NCBI RefSeq assembly: GCF_018333235.1
Contig: NZ_BORP01000004.1
Coordinates: 186,001 to 250,000, forward strand
Length of the DNA: 64,000 nt
Source: Ornithinibacillus bavariensis
GTDB lineage: Bacteria; Bacillota; Bacilli; Bacillales; Amphibacillaceae
Reading direction: 5' to 3'
This document shows positions 10,000-20,733 of the stretch, one piece after another (position 1 is the first letter of the stretch; every line of letters starts with the position of its first letter). The notes beneath the pieces were generated by a model. That model worked only from the letters and a program-made list of their open reading frames with translations. It was not told the DNA's origin and did not search any database. The position numbers and the translations under genes were made by a program.

Positions 10000-10758
10000 T
10001 CATTTCGTTGTCTCACACATAGCCTGTACCATTCCTTCAATCGTGTACATGCTTGGTGAAATAGTATTTGTTAGTCCCAGTTCCTTTGCTTTATCTTCTG
10101 TTGTCTTACCGATACAAACGAAAACAGGGTTAGTTTGTAACCGCAAGACTCCATCTTGATACATCATGAAAGCCTCCACAGAGGAAGGGCTCGTAAAAGT
10201 AATATAGTCAAAATGCTTTGTACGTAATAGCCTTTTCAGCGTCACTTTTGCATCATCATTAAAGGTATTTTCATAAACAATAATTACTTCATATGGTATT
10301 CCTGCTTCCTTAAGACCAAGTGCAATAATATCTCTCGCACGGCTTCCTTGGACTAATAAAACCTTACCATTTACCTTATATTTTGCTAGAAATTCTTGAA
10401 CTAAATTTTCTCCATCGTAAATTTCTGGTACAAGTTCAGCATGGTAACCATATTGTTTTAAGGCTTCCTCTGTCTTATGACCTACAACTGCAATATGAAG
10501 ATTCGGTAGTTCCAAGTTACATTGTGAAAGAAGTTTAAAAAAACAATGAACACCATTAGAGCTCGTGAATAATATCCATTCAAACCTGCTTAAATTCTGA
10601 ATAAAGCTTTTGTTTTCATTGGTAATTTTACAAGAGATTTTAAGTAATGGTACTTCAAAAACTGCCCCACCGGACTCCTCTAGCATTTTAGTAAGTTTTC
10701 CGGCCTGTAACGCTTCTCTTGTATTTAATATTTTTTTACCGGAAAGTGGGAGTTGCAT
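10000..10758 (-). CDS. hemD: Uroporphyrinogen-III synthase
   Basis: 252 residues of the poorly conserved HemD family, which closes hydroxymethylbilane with D-ring inversion. Recognisable are the opening PLSGKKILNTRE, ILFTSSNGV, the TSPSSVEAF segment and IGKTTEDKA near the C-terminus. Its start shares one base with the stop of hemC (TAATG), so translation is coupled. The assignment rests on motifs and on its place between hemC and hemB. Confidence 0.93.
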   Translation of the reverse strand: MQLPLSGKKILNTREALQAGKLTKMLEESGGAVFEVPLLKISCKITNENKSFIQNLSRFEWILFTSSNGVHCFFKLLSQCNLELPNLHIAVVGHKTEEALKQYGYHAELVPEIYDGENLVQEFLAKYKVNGKVLLVQGSRARDIIALGLKEAGIPYEVIIVYENTFNDDAKVTLKRLLRTKHFDYITFTSPSSVEAFMMYQDGVLRLQTNPVFVCIGKTTEDKAKELGLTNTISPSMYTIEGMVQAMCETTK

Positions 10759-11687
10759 TACTTATCTAGCTCCTCTTTTACTTGCTCAATAATTTCTTTT
10801 GCACCTTGACCGAGAAGTTTTTCAGCGGCATCTTTTCCTACTTGTACAGGATCTATACCTCGAACAATCTCTTTTAATATCGTTTTCCCATCAGGTGTAC
10901 CAACTAATGCAGTTAAAATAACTTCATCGTCTTCTAATTGTGCAAATCCACCTATAGGAATCTGACAGCCACCTTCAAGCAAGTTCAAATACGTTCTCTC
11001 AGCAGTAACAGTTTTCGTTGTATAAGCATCATTAATCTTAGCTAAAATGTTGTGAAGCTCTTGATCATCTTCGCGGCATTCAATTGCCAAAGCACCCTGC
11101 CCTACAGCAGGGACACAGACATCGATATCAAGATATTCAGTAATCAAGTCCTCACTAAGTCCTACACGTTTAAGCCCAGAAACAGCTAATATGATTGCAT
11201 CATAATCCTCTTCCTGCAATTTTCGTATTCTTGTCTCAATATTTCCCCTAATCCACTTAATTTGGATATCAGGCCTTTCTGCTAAGAGCTGTGCAGCACG
11301 GCGAAGACTACTTGTTCCAACGATAGCTCCATGTGGTAAATCCTTAAAATTAATATTGTTTTTGGAAATTAGAGCATCACGGTGATCCTCTCTGATAGGA
11401 ATAGCAGAGATAGCTAAACCATCCGGTAGAACTGCTGGCATATCCTTCATACTATGGACAGCAAAGTCGATTTCCTTATCATATAGAGCTTGTTCAATTT
11501 CTTTTACAAACAAACCCTTTCCTCCGACTTTTGATAGAGTCACATCCAGTATGCGGTCACCTTTGGTAACAATTTTTTTTACTTCAAAATCATTTTCAAC
11601 TCCAGCTTTTTTTAGTTCATTGATTACCCAATTTGTTTGTGTAAGAGCTAGGTTACTCTGTCTCGATCCAACTATGATTTTTCGCAT
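10758..11687 (-). CDS. hemC: Porphobilinogen deaminase (hydroxymethylbilane synthase)
   Basis: 309 residues. It polymerises four porphobilinogens on a dipyrromethane cofactor bound to Cys241 ([11 protein letters not shown]). Other motifs are [10 protein letters not shown] at the N-terminus, VHSMKDMP, and [11 protein letters not shown] with the pyrrole-binding arginines. The ATG at 11687 has GGGAGG at ideal spacing; the upstream in-frame codon at 11711 does not. It is coupled to hemD. Confidence 0.97.
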   Translation of the reverse strand: MRKIIVGSRQSNLALTQTNWVINELKKAGVENDFEVKKIVTKGDRILDVTLSKVGGKGLFVKEIEQALYDKEIDFAVHSMKDMPAVLPDGLAISAIPIREDHRDALISKNNINFKDLPHGAIVGTSSLRRAAQLLAERPDIQIKWIRGNIETRIRKLQEEDYDAIILAVSGLKRVGLSEDLITEYLDIDVCVPAVGQGALAIECREDDQELHNILAKINDAYTTKTVTAERTYLNLLEGGCQIPIGGFAQLEDDEVILTALVGTPDGKTILKEIVRGIDPVQVGKDAAEKLLGQGAKEIIEQVKEELDK

Positions 11688-11707
11688 GTCGTATTCCTCC
11701 CACTGGT

Positions 11708-12529
11708 TCATAATAGATGAAAGCTTGAATAATGACTAAAGATAAAGAAATTCAAAAGCAGAAATAAAAAGGCCCATGTGTTATAGGTAGCCAAAGCTTT
11801 TCCCGAATAACGCTTCACAGTTCGTAAGCATAAATAACTAATATAAACAGATAGTACCACTAAAGATCCTATTGTCTTTAAATCATACCAATAGAATGTA
11901 GCATTTTCCGTATATGCCCATACAAAACCTAAAATAATGCCAATAAGTAAAGTTGGAACACCTATCGTTATCGTACGGAAGGTCATTAGCTCCAATCGTT
12001 CCAAATCACCAAGTCTCCATATCCATTTTATAGCTTTTTTCTCTTTTAAGAAATAATATTGGACCATGTACATAATAGATAAGAGAAAAGCAATAGTAAA
12101 AAACCCATATGAAATAATTGCTAAGGAAATATGCGCAATTAATATTTCGTTCACCAATTGGATTCCACTTGTTACCATATTGGTTTGCGCTATATGTGAA
12201 ATATGCATAAGAAAGATTAAAAAACTAAATAGATTAATAAAAAATACGATAAACGATATTTTAAACAGCCAGTTCATTAGTATAGAAAATGTCACTAATA
12301 TCCATGCATAGAAAAAGAAACTATCTGTCAAAGTGGCAATAGGAAAACGCCCTTCTGTTAGAACCCGATGAAACAAAAAAAAGGTTTGCAAGAGCCAAAC
12401 CATACAAAGTAACCAGAAGGCTAATGTATTAGCCCTCCGGTTTTGCTGTACAAAATCAATGAAATAACCTATCAAACTCAATACATATAGAGATACTATT
12501 CCTTCATAAAGCCATCGTAAATCGACCAT
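11708..12529 (-). CDS. hemX: HemX, cytochrome assembly-type membrane protein
   Basis: 273 residues with about eight hydrophobic membrane segments, beginning [11 protein letters not shown]. It belongs to the CcsA/HemX group. In B. subtilis HemX lowers the cellular amount of HemA, so it acts as a regulator of tetrapyrrole flux rather than as a pathway enzyme. ATG at 12529 has AAAGGAA upstream. It sits between hemA and hemC as in B. subtilis. Confidence 0.93.
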   Translation of the reverse strand: MVDLRWLYEGIVSLYVLSLIGYFIDFVQQNRRANTLAFWLLCMVWLLQTFFLFHRVLTEGRFPIATLTDSFFFYAWILVTFSILMNWLFKISFIVFFINLFSFLIFLMHISHIAQTNMVTSGIQLVNEILIAHISLAIISYGFFTIAFLLSIMYMVQYYFLKEKKAIKWIWRLGDLERLELMTFRTITIGVPTLLIGIILGFVWAYTENATFYWYDLKTIGSLVVLSVYISYLCLRTVKRYSGKALATYNTWAFLFLLLNFFIFSHYSSFHLL

Positions 12530-12552
12530 ATGGATAGTTTCCTTTACCTTTA

Positions 12553-13923
12553 CTAAATGAATTCACCTTTAAGCTTATCTGCTCTTGGGAATTCCTTTTG
12601 CAGTATTCGTATGAATCCTTCACTTTTTTCTGCTTGTTTTTCAAATTCTTTCTTTACTTCATTTTCAATACCGAAAATATCCACAAAAAGTTGTAATGCT
12701 TCAGTGGCTTTGTCTGTACCGGCTAATTCTTTCGCCTGGGTAATAGGCTCTTTTAACATTTGATTAATAATACTTTTCGTATGCTTACTTAGAACCTTTT
12801 TCTCCCGTTCTGTTAAATCAGGCATTTTTCTCTCTATACTCTTCATGGTTTCAGCTTGAATTGCTAAAGCTTTTTGTCTTAAAGCAGAAATTACTGGTAC
12901 AACACCTAATGTGCGTAGCCACTCTTTGAATAGCATTATTTCCTTCTCTATTTCGATTTCGATTTGTTCAGCTGCCTTTTTACGTGCTTCTAAATTTTCA
13001 TCTACAATATGTTGTAAATCATCGATATCATATAAAAAGACATTTTCTAATTTAGCTATTTCTGGATCCAGATCCCTAGGTACTGCAATATCCACTAAGA
13101 ATAGTGGTTTGCCTTTTCGTGACTTTTGGACTTTTTCAACCATTTCCTTTGTTAATACAAAGCTATTTGAACCGGTTGAGCTTATGAGTATATCTGCATC
13201 CTTTAAACAATTCGCTAAATTTTCCATTTGTTCTGCAGTTGCTTGAAACTGTGCTGCTAATGCCTTTGCTTTCTCCAGTGTTCGGTTAACCACGGTAATT
13301 TTCGTAGCACCAGATCCCTGTAAGTTTTTAACTGCAAGTTCACCCATCTTACCAGCACCTAATATGACAACATGCTTATTGGATAAAGAGCCAAAAATTT
13401 TCTTAGAGAGTTCTACAGCTGCATAACTTACAGATACAGCATTTTCTCCAATACTTGTCTCATGTTGTGCTCTTTTTGCAAACGTAATGGCTTGCTTAAA
13501 TAGTTCATTAAAAATAGTTCCTGTTGCTTGGACTTCTTGTGATGTTAGGAATGCTTGTTTTACTTGACCTAATATTTGTGTTTCCCCAAGAACCATAGAG
13601 TCAATTCCAGAAGAGACCTTAAATAAATGCTCTAAAGCCCCATCATCCTCACTAATTCGTAAAAACGAAGTAAATTCGTCCTTATCGATTTGAAACCAAT
13701 CAGCCAGGAATTGTTTTATATAGTAACGCCCTGTATGTGCCTGATCAACTACTGCATAAATTTCAGTACGGTTACAGGTAGAAACGATAACATTTTCTAA
13801 TATGCTTTTTTGTTTTTTTAGAGCTAACATGGCATCCTGAAGAGAGCTTTCAGCAAATGTAAGCTTTTCTCTGATTTCTACAGGAGCTGTCTTATAATTT
13901 AAACCTACTTTTAAAATGTGCAC
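12553..13923 (-). CDS. hemA: Glutamyl-tRNA reductase
   Basis: 456 residues. First committed enzyme of the C5 tetrapyrrole route, reducing glutamyl-tRNA to glutamate-1-semialdehyde with NADPH. The catalytic cysteine is Cys50 in STCNRTE. The NADPH-binding GAGKMGELA is near residue 190, and the C-terminal helical dimerisation region is complete. The start is a GTG with GGAGGAG upstream. It is the first gene of a six-gene operon, followed 23 bp later by hemX. Other Bacillus HemA proteins are feedback-controlled through HemX and heme. Confidence 0.97.
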   Translation of the reverse strand: MHILKVGLNYKTAPVEIREKLTFAESSLQDAMLALKKQKSILENVIVSTCNRTEIYAVVDQAHTGRYYIKQFLADWFQIDKDEFTSFLRISEDDGALEHLFKVSSGIDSMVLGETQILGQVKQAFLTSQEVQATGTIFNELFKQAITFAKRAQHETSIGENAVSVSYAAVELSKKIFGSLSNKHVVILGAGKMGELAVKNLQGSGATKITVVNRTLEKAKALAAQFQATAEQMENLANCLKDADILISSTGSNSFVLTKEMVEKVQKSRKGKPLFLVDIAVPRDLDPEIAKLENVFLYDIDDLQHIVDENLEARKKAAEQIEIEIEKEIMLFKEWLRTLGVVPVISALRQKALAIQAETMKSIERKMPDLTEREKKVLSKHTKSIINQMLKEPITQAKELAGTDKATEALQLFVDIFGIENEVKKEFEKQAEKSEGFIRILQKEFPRADKLKGEFI

Positions 13924-13981
13924 TTTTTTCTCTCCTCCATAATAAGAGGTTCAAATTGTCGCATTGAACTTATTTTTTCAT

Positions 13982-14001
13982 ACATTTTTTATTATATCAT
14001 A
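13982..14001 (-). promoter_or_regulatory. Possible SigA promoter of the hem operon
   Basis: On the minus strand an extended -10 element TGATATAAT is found (TATAAT at 13991-13996), about 70 nt before the hemA start. I see no convincing -35 hexamer at 16-18 nt, so the extended -10 would have to carry recognition. Confidence 0.35.
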
Positions 14002-14164
14002 GGAATTAAGTCATAAATTCTTGCTTTGTGAACAGTTTTTGAAACTATATGTGCTATGATAAAAACACGATAATATTAAACTCAGATGTACTCTAACACA
14101 TCAAAAGTTCATAAGCAAGGAATCAACATTATATTCACCTAGTATGAGAAAGCGAGGTAATTCC

Positions 14165-14644
14165 ATGAAAAAGAAAAATACATTCACAGCTTATGTGGTT
14201 ATTGGAATAGGACTATTTTTCTTATTTAAGCAATTAAAGCTACCAATCTTCACAGACTTTTACTCGTGGCCTACTTTATTAATTATTATTGGCATTGCAT
14301 TCTTAATCTATAGCTTCCAGGTTAAGGACTTTAATCAGCTATTTCCAGGTACATTGATCCTAGGTCTTGGCATCCATTTTCACGGAATGGAGCACTATAC
14401 CTTCTGGATTGATCACTGGGCAATGTACCCACTAATTGTAGGAATAGCTTTTCTAGTACGTTACTTGAAAACAAAGGAAGGATTAATACCAGGACTAGTA
14501 CTTATCATACTTTCTTGCGTATTCATCTTTTCCATTCAAATCCCGCATGAGCTTAACTGGATAAATGATGTATTTAATTTTATTAATATGTATTGGCCAC
14601 TTGTCTTAATCGTAATTGGGGTTTATTTGTTAAAAAAGAAATGA
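14165..14644 (+). CDS. LiaI/LiaF-type membrane protein (DUF5668-like)
   Basis: 159 residues with four to five membrane helices. The pattern of repeated WPTLLIIIGIAFL and WPLVLIVIGVYLL segments is typical of the LiaI-LiaF-like transmembrane domain (DUF5668). I start it at the second in-frame ATG (14165), which has GCGAGG upstream. It is monocistronic, divergent from hemA, and has its own terminator. Family members are often envelope-stress associated; that role here is inference only. Confidence 0.75.
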   Translation: MKKKNTFTAYVVIGIGLFFLFKQLKLPIFTDFYSWPTLLIIIGIAFLIYSFQVKDFNQLFPGTLILGLGIHFHGMEHYTFWIDHWAMYPLIVGIAFLVRYLKTKEGLIPGLVLIILSCVFIFSIQIPHELNWINDVFNFINMYWPLVLIVIGVYLLKKK

Positions 14645-14649
14645 GAAGA

Positions 14650-14690
14650 TAGAGACTCCTTATCCTAAATATAGAAGAGAGTCTCTATTT
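14650..14690 (+). terminator. Terminator after the DUF5668-like gene
   Basis: TAGAGACTC pairs with GAGTCTCTA, followed by TTTTCATTTT, directly after the stop codon on the plus strand. Confidence 0.75.
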
Positions 14691-15070
14691 TCATTTTCTA
14701 AAAATCTCCCTTGTTTTTGTGTACGTGGAATTAATTTACACCTAGTATTCAGTTATTTAGGGATGATGCATCGTAAATAGTAACGATAAAGAATTTCACA
14801 GGCTAATGCGCTTCCTTAGATGTAACAATCATTTTTATTATTTCCTCCAACGACTATTTTATTGTTAATTCATACTTCTCCACTCTATTTGGGTAATTTA
14901 CTGAGGGTTTCTAGGGTAAATAGCATCGTGTCGAGGTTTTTGGTCTGTAATCCTTTTACAGCACCACTCCATTTGCGCTACTCATAGTACTGTTTTGGAA
15001 ATTACTCGATATATGATAGGATTTTGACTTCAAGATTAGGTTAATTTCTAAATAATGAGGGGCAATATAA
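14691..15070. other. Intergenic stretch without recognisable genes
   Basis: AT-rich sequence between the DUF5668-like gene and the 51-bp repeat array. I see no ORF with a ribosome site, no clear hairpin with a T run and no repeat unit in it. Confidence 0.5.
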
Positions 15071-15765
15071 GTTTGGTTACCGTCTTTTGCTTTTCCTCGA
15101 AGATTTGGTAAGCAATACTGGTTTTAGTTACCGTTTTTTACTTTTCATCAAAGATTTGGTAAGCAATACTGGTTTTGGTTACCGTTTGTTACTTTTCATC
15201 GGAGATTTGGGAGCCAATACAGGGTTTGGTGACCGTTTTTTGCTTTTCATCGGAGATTTGGTAAGCAATACTGGTTTTAGTTACCGTTTTTTAGTGTCCA
15301 TCAAAGATTTGGTAAGCAATACAGACTTTGATGACCGTTTTTTGCTTTTCATCGGAGATTTGGTAAGCAATACTGGTTTTAGTTACCGTTTTTTACTTTT
15401 CACCGGAGATTTGGTAAGCAATACAGACTTTGGTTACCGTTTTTTGCTTTTCATCGGAGATTTGGTAAGCAATACTGGCTTTGGTTACCGTTTTTTGCTT
15501 TTCATCGGAGATTTGGTAAGCAATACTGGCTTTGGTTACCGTTTTTTACTGTTCATCGGAGATCTGGGAGCCAAAACGAGGTTTGATGACCGTTTTTTAA
15601 TTCTCCTCGGAGATTTGGTAAGCAATACTGGCTTTGGTGACTGTTTTTTGATTCTCCTCGGAGATTTGGTAAGCAATACTGGCTTTGATGACCGTTTTTT
15701 GCTCTACCTCGGAATTTCGGGAAGCTATATATGCCTTGGTTACTGGTCTTTATTTATTTCCGAAA
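15071..15765. repeat. 51-bp tandem repeat array (12 units plus a degenerate one)
   Basis: About twelve head-to-tail units of 51 bp with the theme GGTTACCGTTTTTTGC, then TTTTCATCGGAGATTTGG, then TAAGCAATACTGGCTTT. Most units carry GGTAAGCAATACTGG. At least two (near 15210 and 15565) carry a variant with GGGAGCCAA instead. The last unit near 15710-15760 is decayed. In each unit GGTTACC can pair with GGTAAGC (6 of 7), so a transcript could form a row of hairpins. Because 51 is a multiple of three the plus strand stays open, giving a 17-residue repeat with DLVSNTGF. There is no ATG or Shine-Dalgarno, so I do not call it a gene. Confidence 0.9.
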
Positions 15766-15913
15766 TATAAAGCAATATTGGTTTTGAGCAACTATTAAAT
15801 ATTGCTCAAAGTAGTAGTTCTAATATGACTCTGACTGCTGCTCCTTGGTGTTTTTCATAATAGACTAGTATTTGGGGACATCCTCAAGTCAGTGTATTGT
15901 TAACCAAAGCAGA

Positions 15914-15948
15914 CAAAAAAAAGACCAAATCATTATTTGATCTGGTCT
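15914..15948 (-). terminator. Terminator after engB
   Basis: On the minus strand AGACCAGATCAAAT pairs with ATGATTTGGTCT, followed by eight T. It lies ten bases after the engB stop and closes the lonA-engB unit. Confidence 0.9.
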
Positions 15949-15957
15949 CCGTGTGAC

Positions 15958-16539
15958 TTATAAAAAATTGTTTAATATTCCCCAAGCTTCATCTTTACCT
16001 TCACCAGTTTCTGATGAGAATGGTAAAATGATGTCACCTTTTTCTAGTTGTAATGTATTAATGGTTCTTTTTAGATGCTGGGCACGTTTTCCTTTTGGAA
16101 TTTTATCTAACTTTGTTGCCACGACAATGACTGGTAATTCGTAGTATTTTAGGAACTCATACATCTGAATATCATCTTTCGTTGGCTCATGCCTGATGTC
16201 CGTTATGAGTAAGACAGCCTTTAATGTTTCACGAGTTTGGAAATATTCTTCCATCATCTTGCCCCATTTTTCACGCTCTGTCTTAGACACTTTCGCGTAG
16301 CCGTAGCCCGGAACATCCACGAAATAAAATGCATCATTAATACGATAGAAATTGAGTGTTTGTGTTTTACCAGGTTTTGATGATGTCCTTGCAAGGCTTT
16401 TACGGGCAATTAACTTATTGATAAATGATGATTTTCCCACATTGGACCTGCCCGCTAAAGCAATCTCTGGTAATTGATCATTGGGATATTGTTTTTTACT
16501 TACAGCACTAATTACGATCTCCGCGTTTGTTACTTTCAT
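15958..16539 (-). CDS. engB: Ribosome-biogenesis GTPase EngB (YsxC)
   Basis: 193 residues. An essential GTPase that acts in assembly of the 50S ribosomal subunit. G1 is GRSNVGKSS at residues 30-38, G3 is DVPGYG, G4 is TKLD, and the C-terminal SSETGEG covers G5. The length is normal. The first 32 bp overlap the end of lonA, so the two are co-transcribed and probably coupled, as in B. subtilis. Confidence 0.96.
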   Translation of the reverse strand: MKVTNAEIVISAVSKKQYPNDQLPEIALAGRSNVGKSSFINKLIARKSLARTSSKPGKTQTLNFYRINDAFYFVDVPGYGYAKVSKTEREKWGKMMEEYFQTRETLKAVLLITDIRHEPTKDDIQMYEFLKYYELPVIVVATKLDKIPKGKRAQHLKRTINTLQLEKGDIILPFSSETGEGKDEAWGILNNFL

Positions 16540-18856
16540 GTTTCTCCTCCACTAGGGCATGCTTTAATACTTGATCAAGATGGTTTACTGGAATGAATGT
16601 TAGTTGCTCTCGTACACTTTCCGGAATATCATCTAAATCTTTTTTATTATCCTCTGGAAAAATAATAGTTGTAATTCCTGCACGATGTGCACTTAATGTT
16701 TTTTCCTTTAGTCCTCCAATAGGGAGAACACGCCCTCTTAACGTTATTTCACCTGTCATGGCTACTTCTTTTTTTACTGCACGATTTGATAATGCTGAAA
16801 CTAAAGCTGTAGCCATCGTTATTCCTGCAGAAGGGCCATCCTTAGGAGTTGCACCTTCTGGAACGTGAATATGGATATCATATTTCTCATGAAAATCCGA
16901 TTCAATGCCGAGCTCTTCAGCTCTAGAACGAATATAGCTAAAAGCTGCCTGAGCTGATTCACGCATAACCTCTCCTAGTTTTCCAGTTAACGTTAATTTA
17001 CCTTTACCTGGAAAATGCGTTACCTCAATCGATAAGGTATCACCACCAGCAGTCGTGTATGCTAAACCAGTCGCTGCACCGATTTGATCTTCTATTTCCA
17101 TTTGTCCATATCGGAATATAGGTTTTCCTAGTAATTCTTCCAAACTCTTTTCAGTTACAATTACTCGTTTCTTCTCATTTGCTACAATCATTTTCGCTGC
17201 TTTTCTGCAGAGCTTGGCAATTTGTCTTTCAAGTGTACGAACGCCAGCTTCCCTTGTATAAACTCTTATTAAACGAAGTAATGCATCATCACGAATTTGT
17301 AGATTACTTTTCTTCAAGCCATTTTCTTTCATTTGTTTTGGTACTAAATGTTCTTTTGCAATATGCAACTTTTCTAGCTCTGTATATCCTGAGAGTGATA
17401 TCAATTCCATTCTGTCCAATAGTGGTCCAGGAATGTTGTTCACATAGTTTGCAGTTGCAATAAATAGGACATTGGAAAGGTCATATGCTTCTTCAATAAA
17501 GTGGTCACTAAAATTGCTATTCTGCTCAGGGTCGAGCACCTCTAACATGGCGGAAGACGGATCTCCACGAAAATCATTAGACATTTTATCGATTTCATCT
17601 AATAAGAAGACTGGGTTAATCGTCTTCGCCTTTTTCATTCCTTGAATAATTCTGCCTGGCATTGCACCAATATAGGTACGACGGTGTCCACGGATTTCCG
17701 CTTCGTCTCTAACTCCACCAAGCGAGATTCGAACAAAATTTCGATTTACTGATTTAGCTATTGATTTTGCAAGGGATGTTTTACCAACACCTGGAGGACC
17801 TACTAAACATAAGATTGGACCTCTTAGTGACTTTGTCAATTTTTGTACAGCTAGGTACTCTAAAATTCGTTCTTTTACCTTGTCAAGACCATAATGTTCC
17901 TTATCTAAAATTTCTTTTGCACGTTCAATCTGAATGGCATCCTGAGACTTCTCGGTCCAAGGTAAGGCAAGTAGCCATTCGATATAATTCCGTATAACAG
18001 AGCTTTCCGCAGAGGACTGTGGAATCTTTTCGTATCGGTCTAATTCTTTAAGAGCAACTTCCATCACTCTCTCTGGCATACCGGACTTCTCAATTTTTGT
18101 TCTTAAATCGAGGACTTCTCCGGATTTCCCTTCTTTCTCACCTAGCTCTTTCTGAATGGCTTTTAACTGCTCCCGGAGATAGTATTCCTTTTGTGTTTTT
18201 TCCATGGAGGACTTAACTCGTTCCCCAATTTTCTTTTCTAAGTCTAAGACTTTCTTCTCATTAGAGATTAACTCCATTAAATGTTCTAATCTCTCTTGAG
18301 TATTTACTATTTCTAGCAGTTCTTGTTTGTCCTTTATTTTTAATGCTAAATGCGAAGTAATGATGTCGGCAAGTCTTCCTGACTCTTCTATATCCAAAAC
18401 CGTATTTAGGGTTTCCTTGGATATTTTGCGTGAAACTTTAACATATTGTTCAAATTGTGTCAGCAAATTTCGCTTTAATGCTTCTTCCTCAACAGAATCA
18501 CCAGGAACCTCTTCTAGCTCCTGTATTTCTACAACAAATTCTTCTTCTTCTTCAACAAAACGAATGATTTCACAACGATAGAGACCCTCTACCAGTACTC
18601 GAAATGTACCATTAGGAAGTTTTAGCATTTGATTAATTTTTGCTAATGTACCGATTCGATAAATTTCCTCTGGCTTTGGTTCGTCAATACTTACCATTTT
18701 CTGTGCAGCTAGGAATATCAGCTGATCATCAACCATCGCTTTTTCTAATGCTGCGACAGATTTATCACGTCCTACATCCAAGTGAAGAACCATAGTAGGA
18801 AACACTAATAAACCACGTAGCGGAAGGAGGGGAACTTGTTTTGTATCATGGGTCAT
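16508..18856 (-). CDS. lonA: ATP-dependent protease Lon
   Basis: 782 residues with the full LonA layout: an N-terminal substrate-binding domain (about 1-200), coiled linker, AAA+ domain with Walker [10 protein letters not shown] near residue 355 and Walker B FLLDEIDK, and a C-terminal protease domain. The catalytic Ser is in DGPSAGIT and the catalytic Lys in the following GLKEKTL region. It degrades misfolded and regulatory proteins in the cytoplasm. ATG follows ATGGAGG. No lonB gene separates it from clpX, unlike in B. subtilis. Confidence 0.97.
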   Translation of the reverse strand: MTHDTKQVPLLPLRGLLVFPTMVLHLDVGRDKSVAALEKAMVDDQLIFLAAQKMVSIDEPKPEEIYRIGTLAKINQMLKLPNGTFRVLVEGLYRCEIIRFVEEEEEFVVEIQELEEVPGDSVEEEALKRNLLTQFEQYVKVSRKISKETLNTVLDIEESGRLADIITSHLALKIKDKQELLEIVNTQERLEHLMELISNEKKVLDLEKKIGERVKSSMEKTQKEYYLREQLKAIQKELGEKEGKSGEVLDLRTKIEKSGMPERVMEVALKELDRYEKIPQSSAESSVIRNYIEWLLALPWTEKSQDAIQIERAKEILDKEHYGLDKVKERILEYLAVQKLTKSLRGPILCLVGPPGVGKTSLAKSIAKSVNRNFVRISLGGVRDEAEIRGHRRTYIGAMPGRIIQGMKKAKTINPVFLLDEIDKMSNDFRGDPSSAMLEVLDPEQNSNFSDHFIEEAYDLSNVLFIATANYVNNIPGPLLDRMELISLSGYTELEKLHIAKEHLVPKQMKENGLKKSNLQIRDDALLRLIRVYTREAGVRTLERQIAKLCRKAAKMIVANEKKRVIVTEKSLEELLGKPIFRYGQMEIEDQIGAATGLAYTTAGGDTLSIEVTHFPGKGKLTLTGKLGEVMRESAQAAFSYIRSRAEELGIESDFHEKYDIHIHVPEGATPKDGPSAGITMATALVSALSNRAVKKEVAMTGEITLRGRVLPIGGLKEKTLSAHRAGITTIIFPEDNKKDLDDIPESVREQLTFIPVNHLDQVLKHALVEEKHESNKRGDRN

Positions 18857-19017
18857 TATGTAAAAACCTCCATTATTTCAGTAATAAATTATCCTATGTA
18901 TTTAGTTCTCTTAAAGTTTATATAATATAAGGTCATTTTGTAAAATGATTGAGCATGGCTTTTCTTAGTTTACCCGCTAGATAATAACTAATTCTTTTAG
19001 ATAATAGAATAAATAAA

Positions 19018-19083
19018 AAGCTGACTGAGAATGCTGGCACAGATTAATCAAACTCATTTAGTGCTACGCATCCCAGTCAGCTG
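19018..19083 (-). terminator. Terminator after clpX
   Basis: On the minus strand AGCTGACTGGGA pairs with TCTCAGTCAGCT, with a second inner stem (GTGCC/GGCAC type) in the loop, and TTTTTATTTATT follows. It separates clpX from lonA. Confidence 0.82.
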
Positions 19084-19106
19084 TTTATAACAAATTGTTT
19101 TTTCAC

Positions 19107-20384
19107 TTACGCACTTTCTTTTGGAAGTTTTTTAATACCTTCTGTTACCGTCCCATCCTTGTAAACGAGCTTAGGACTGCCATTTTCATTTATGATGGTA
19201 TCTTTCGTAATGATACATTTTTGAATATCATCTCGAGAAGGCAGTTCAAACATAACTTCTAGCATGATCGTTTCTAGAATAGAACGTAATCCACGGGCAC
19301 CAGTTTTTCTTTCAATCGCTTTTTTGGCAATTTCAATTAAGGCATTATCTTCGAATTCTAGTTCCACATTATCCATCTGGAATAGCTTCTCATATTGCTT
19401 CACAAGAGCATTCTTAGGCTTTGTAAGAATATCTACAAGTGCATCCTCATCTAGTGGTTCAAGACTACCAATTACAGGTAATCTTCCAATAAATTCTGGA
19501 ATTAAGCCATAACGATGTAAATCCTCCGGTAATACCCTAGCAAGTAGTTTACCTTTATCAAGATCGTCATGTTTATCATTAATTCCAAAGCCAATTACTT
19601 TCTTACCAAGTCTTCTTTTAATAACTTGTTCAATTCCATCGAAAGCACCACCACAGATAAATAAGATATTCGTTGTATCAATTTGAATAAACTCTTGATG
19701 AGGATGTTTTCTTCCGCCCTGTGGAGGAACACTTGCAACTGTACCTTCTAATATTTTTAGAAGTGCTTGTTGTACACCTTCACCAGAAACATCTCGTGTA
19801 ATGGATGGATTCTCAGATTTACGAGCAACCTTGTCTATTTCGTCAATATAGATAATTCCTTTTTCGGCTTTTTCGATATCATAATCGGCTGCTTGAATAA
19901 GCTTCAGTAGAATATTTTCTACATCCTCCCCGACATATCCAGCTTCTGTTAAGGAAGTTGCATCTGCCATTGCAAATGGAACATTCAAGATTCGCGCCAA
20001 TGTTTGAGCTAGTAAAGTTTTACCGCTACCAGTTGGTCCAATCATCGCAATATTACTCTTTGATAATTCCACATCATCATTTGATTTTGGAGTATTAATA
20101 CGTTTGTAATGATTATAAACAGCTACTGATAAATTCTTTTTAGCCTTCTCTTGACCAATAACATAGTCGTCTAAAATAGCACAAATTTCTTTTGGTTTTG
20201 GAATTTCCTTAAATTCCAACTCCTCTTCTGTTCCTAGCTCTTCTTCCACTATTTCCGTACATAATTCGATACACTCGTCACATATATAAACGCCAGGACC
20301 TGCAACTAACTTGCGAACTTGCTCTTGGCTTTTTCCACAAAATGAGCATTTTAGTTGCCCTTTTTCATCATTAAATTTAAACAT
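19107..20384 (-). CDS. clpX: ClpX, unfoldase subunit of ClpXP
   Basis: 425 residues. The N-terminal zinc-binding domain carries CSFC and CDEC. The AAA+ core has Walker A GPTGSGKT, Walker [10 protein letters not shown] and the sensor GARGLRSI. The ClpP-contacting loop is read as IGFG. It unfolds substrates and feeds them to ClpP. The start is the ATG giving MFKFNDEKG, as in B. subtilis, with AGGGGTGA upstream; an in-frame codon four residues earlier is less likely. It follows tig after a terminator. Confidence 0.97.
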   Translation of the reverse strand: MFKFNDEKGQLKCSFCGKSQEQVRKLVAGPGVYICDECIELCTEIVEEELGTEEELEFKEIPKPKEICAILDDYVIGQEKAKKNLSVAVYNHYKRINTPKSNDDVELSKSNIAMIGPTGSGKTLLAQTLARILNVPFAMADATSLTEAGYVGEDVENILLKLIQAADYDIEKAEKGIIYIDEIDKVARKSENPSITRDVSGEGVQQALLKILEGTVASVPPQGGRKHPHQEFIQIDTTNILFICGGAFDGIEQVIKRRLGKKVIGFGINDKHDDLDKGKLLARVLPEDLHRYGLIPEFIGRLPVIGSLEPLDEDALVDILTKPKNALVKQYEKLFQMDNVELEFEDNALIEIAKKAIERKTGARGLRSILETIMLEVMFELPSRDDIQKCIITKDTIINENGSPKLVYKDGTVTEGIKKLPKESA

Positions 20385-20682
20385 TAAAATTTTCACCCCT
20401 AAAGTTTCAAATCACAACGCAAAACATTTAGTTATAGTAGTTATCATATCAGAACCCGTTTTGAAAACAAAATGATATACCTTTTCCATTCTCAAAATCA
20501 CTATAACAATTTCATATTTACAGTTCTTCCCTTTTCCTAATTTGAACATCATCCATTTTAGTATATGTTACAACCCTATATATAATTGACTAAAAATCGA
20601 TGACAAGGGTAGGTTATTTAATCATACTAGAAAATCATATAAATTACTAAAAAAAACCCTTTCCCTGAAAGAAGATATAAAA

Positions 20683-20711
20683 ATACAAGGTACGAATATC
20701 GCACCTTGTAT
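20683..20711 (-). terminator. Terminator after tig
   Basis: On the minus strand ATACAAGGT pairs with ACCTTGTAT around a 11-nt loop, followed by TTTTATATC. It is placed about 20 bp after the tig stop. From here to clpX (20397-20680) I see no further gene. Confidence 0.85.
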
Positions 20712-20733
20712 CCTAGTTTTCATTTACCTTATC

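Noticed and set aside
15071-15765. CRISPR array
   Set aside because: Units are head-to-tail without unique spacers, and no cas genes are near.
15087-15770. 227-codon frame in the 51-bp repeats as a repeat protein
   Set aside because: It starts at a TTG without a ribosome site, and the unit length of 51 explains the open frame by itself. Reported as a DNA repeat only.
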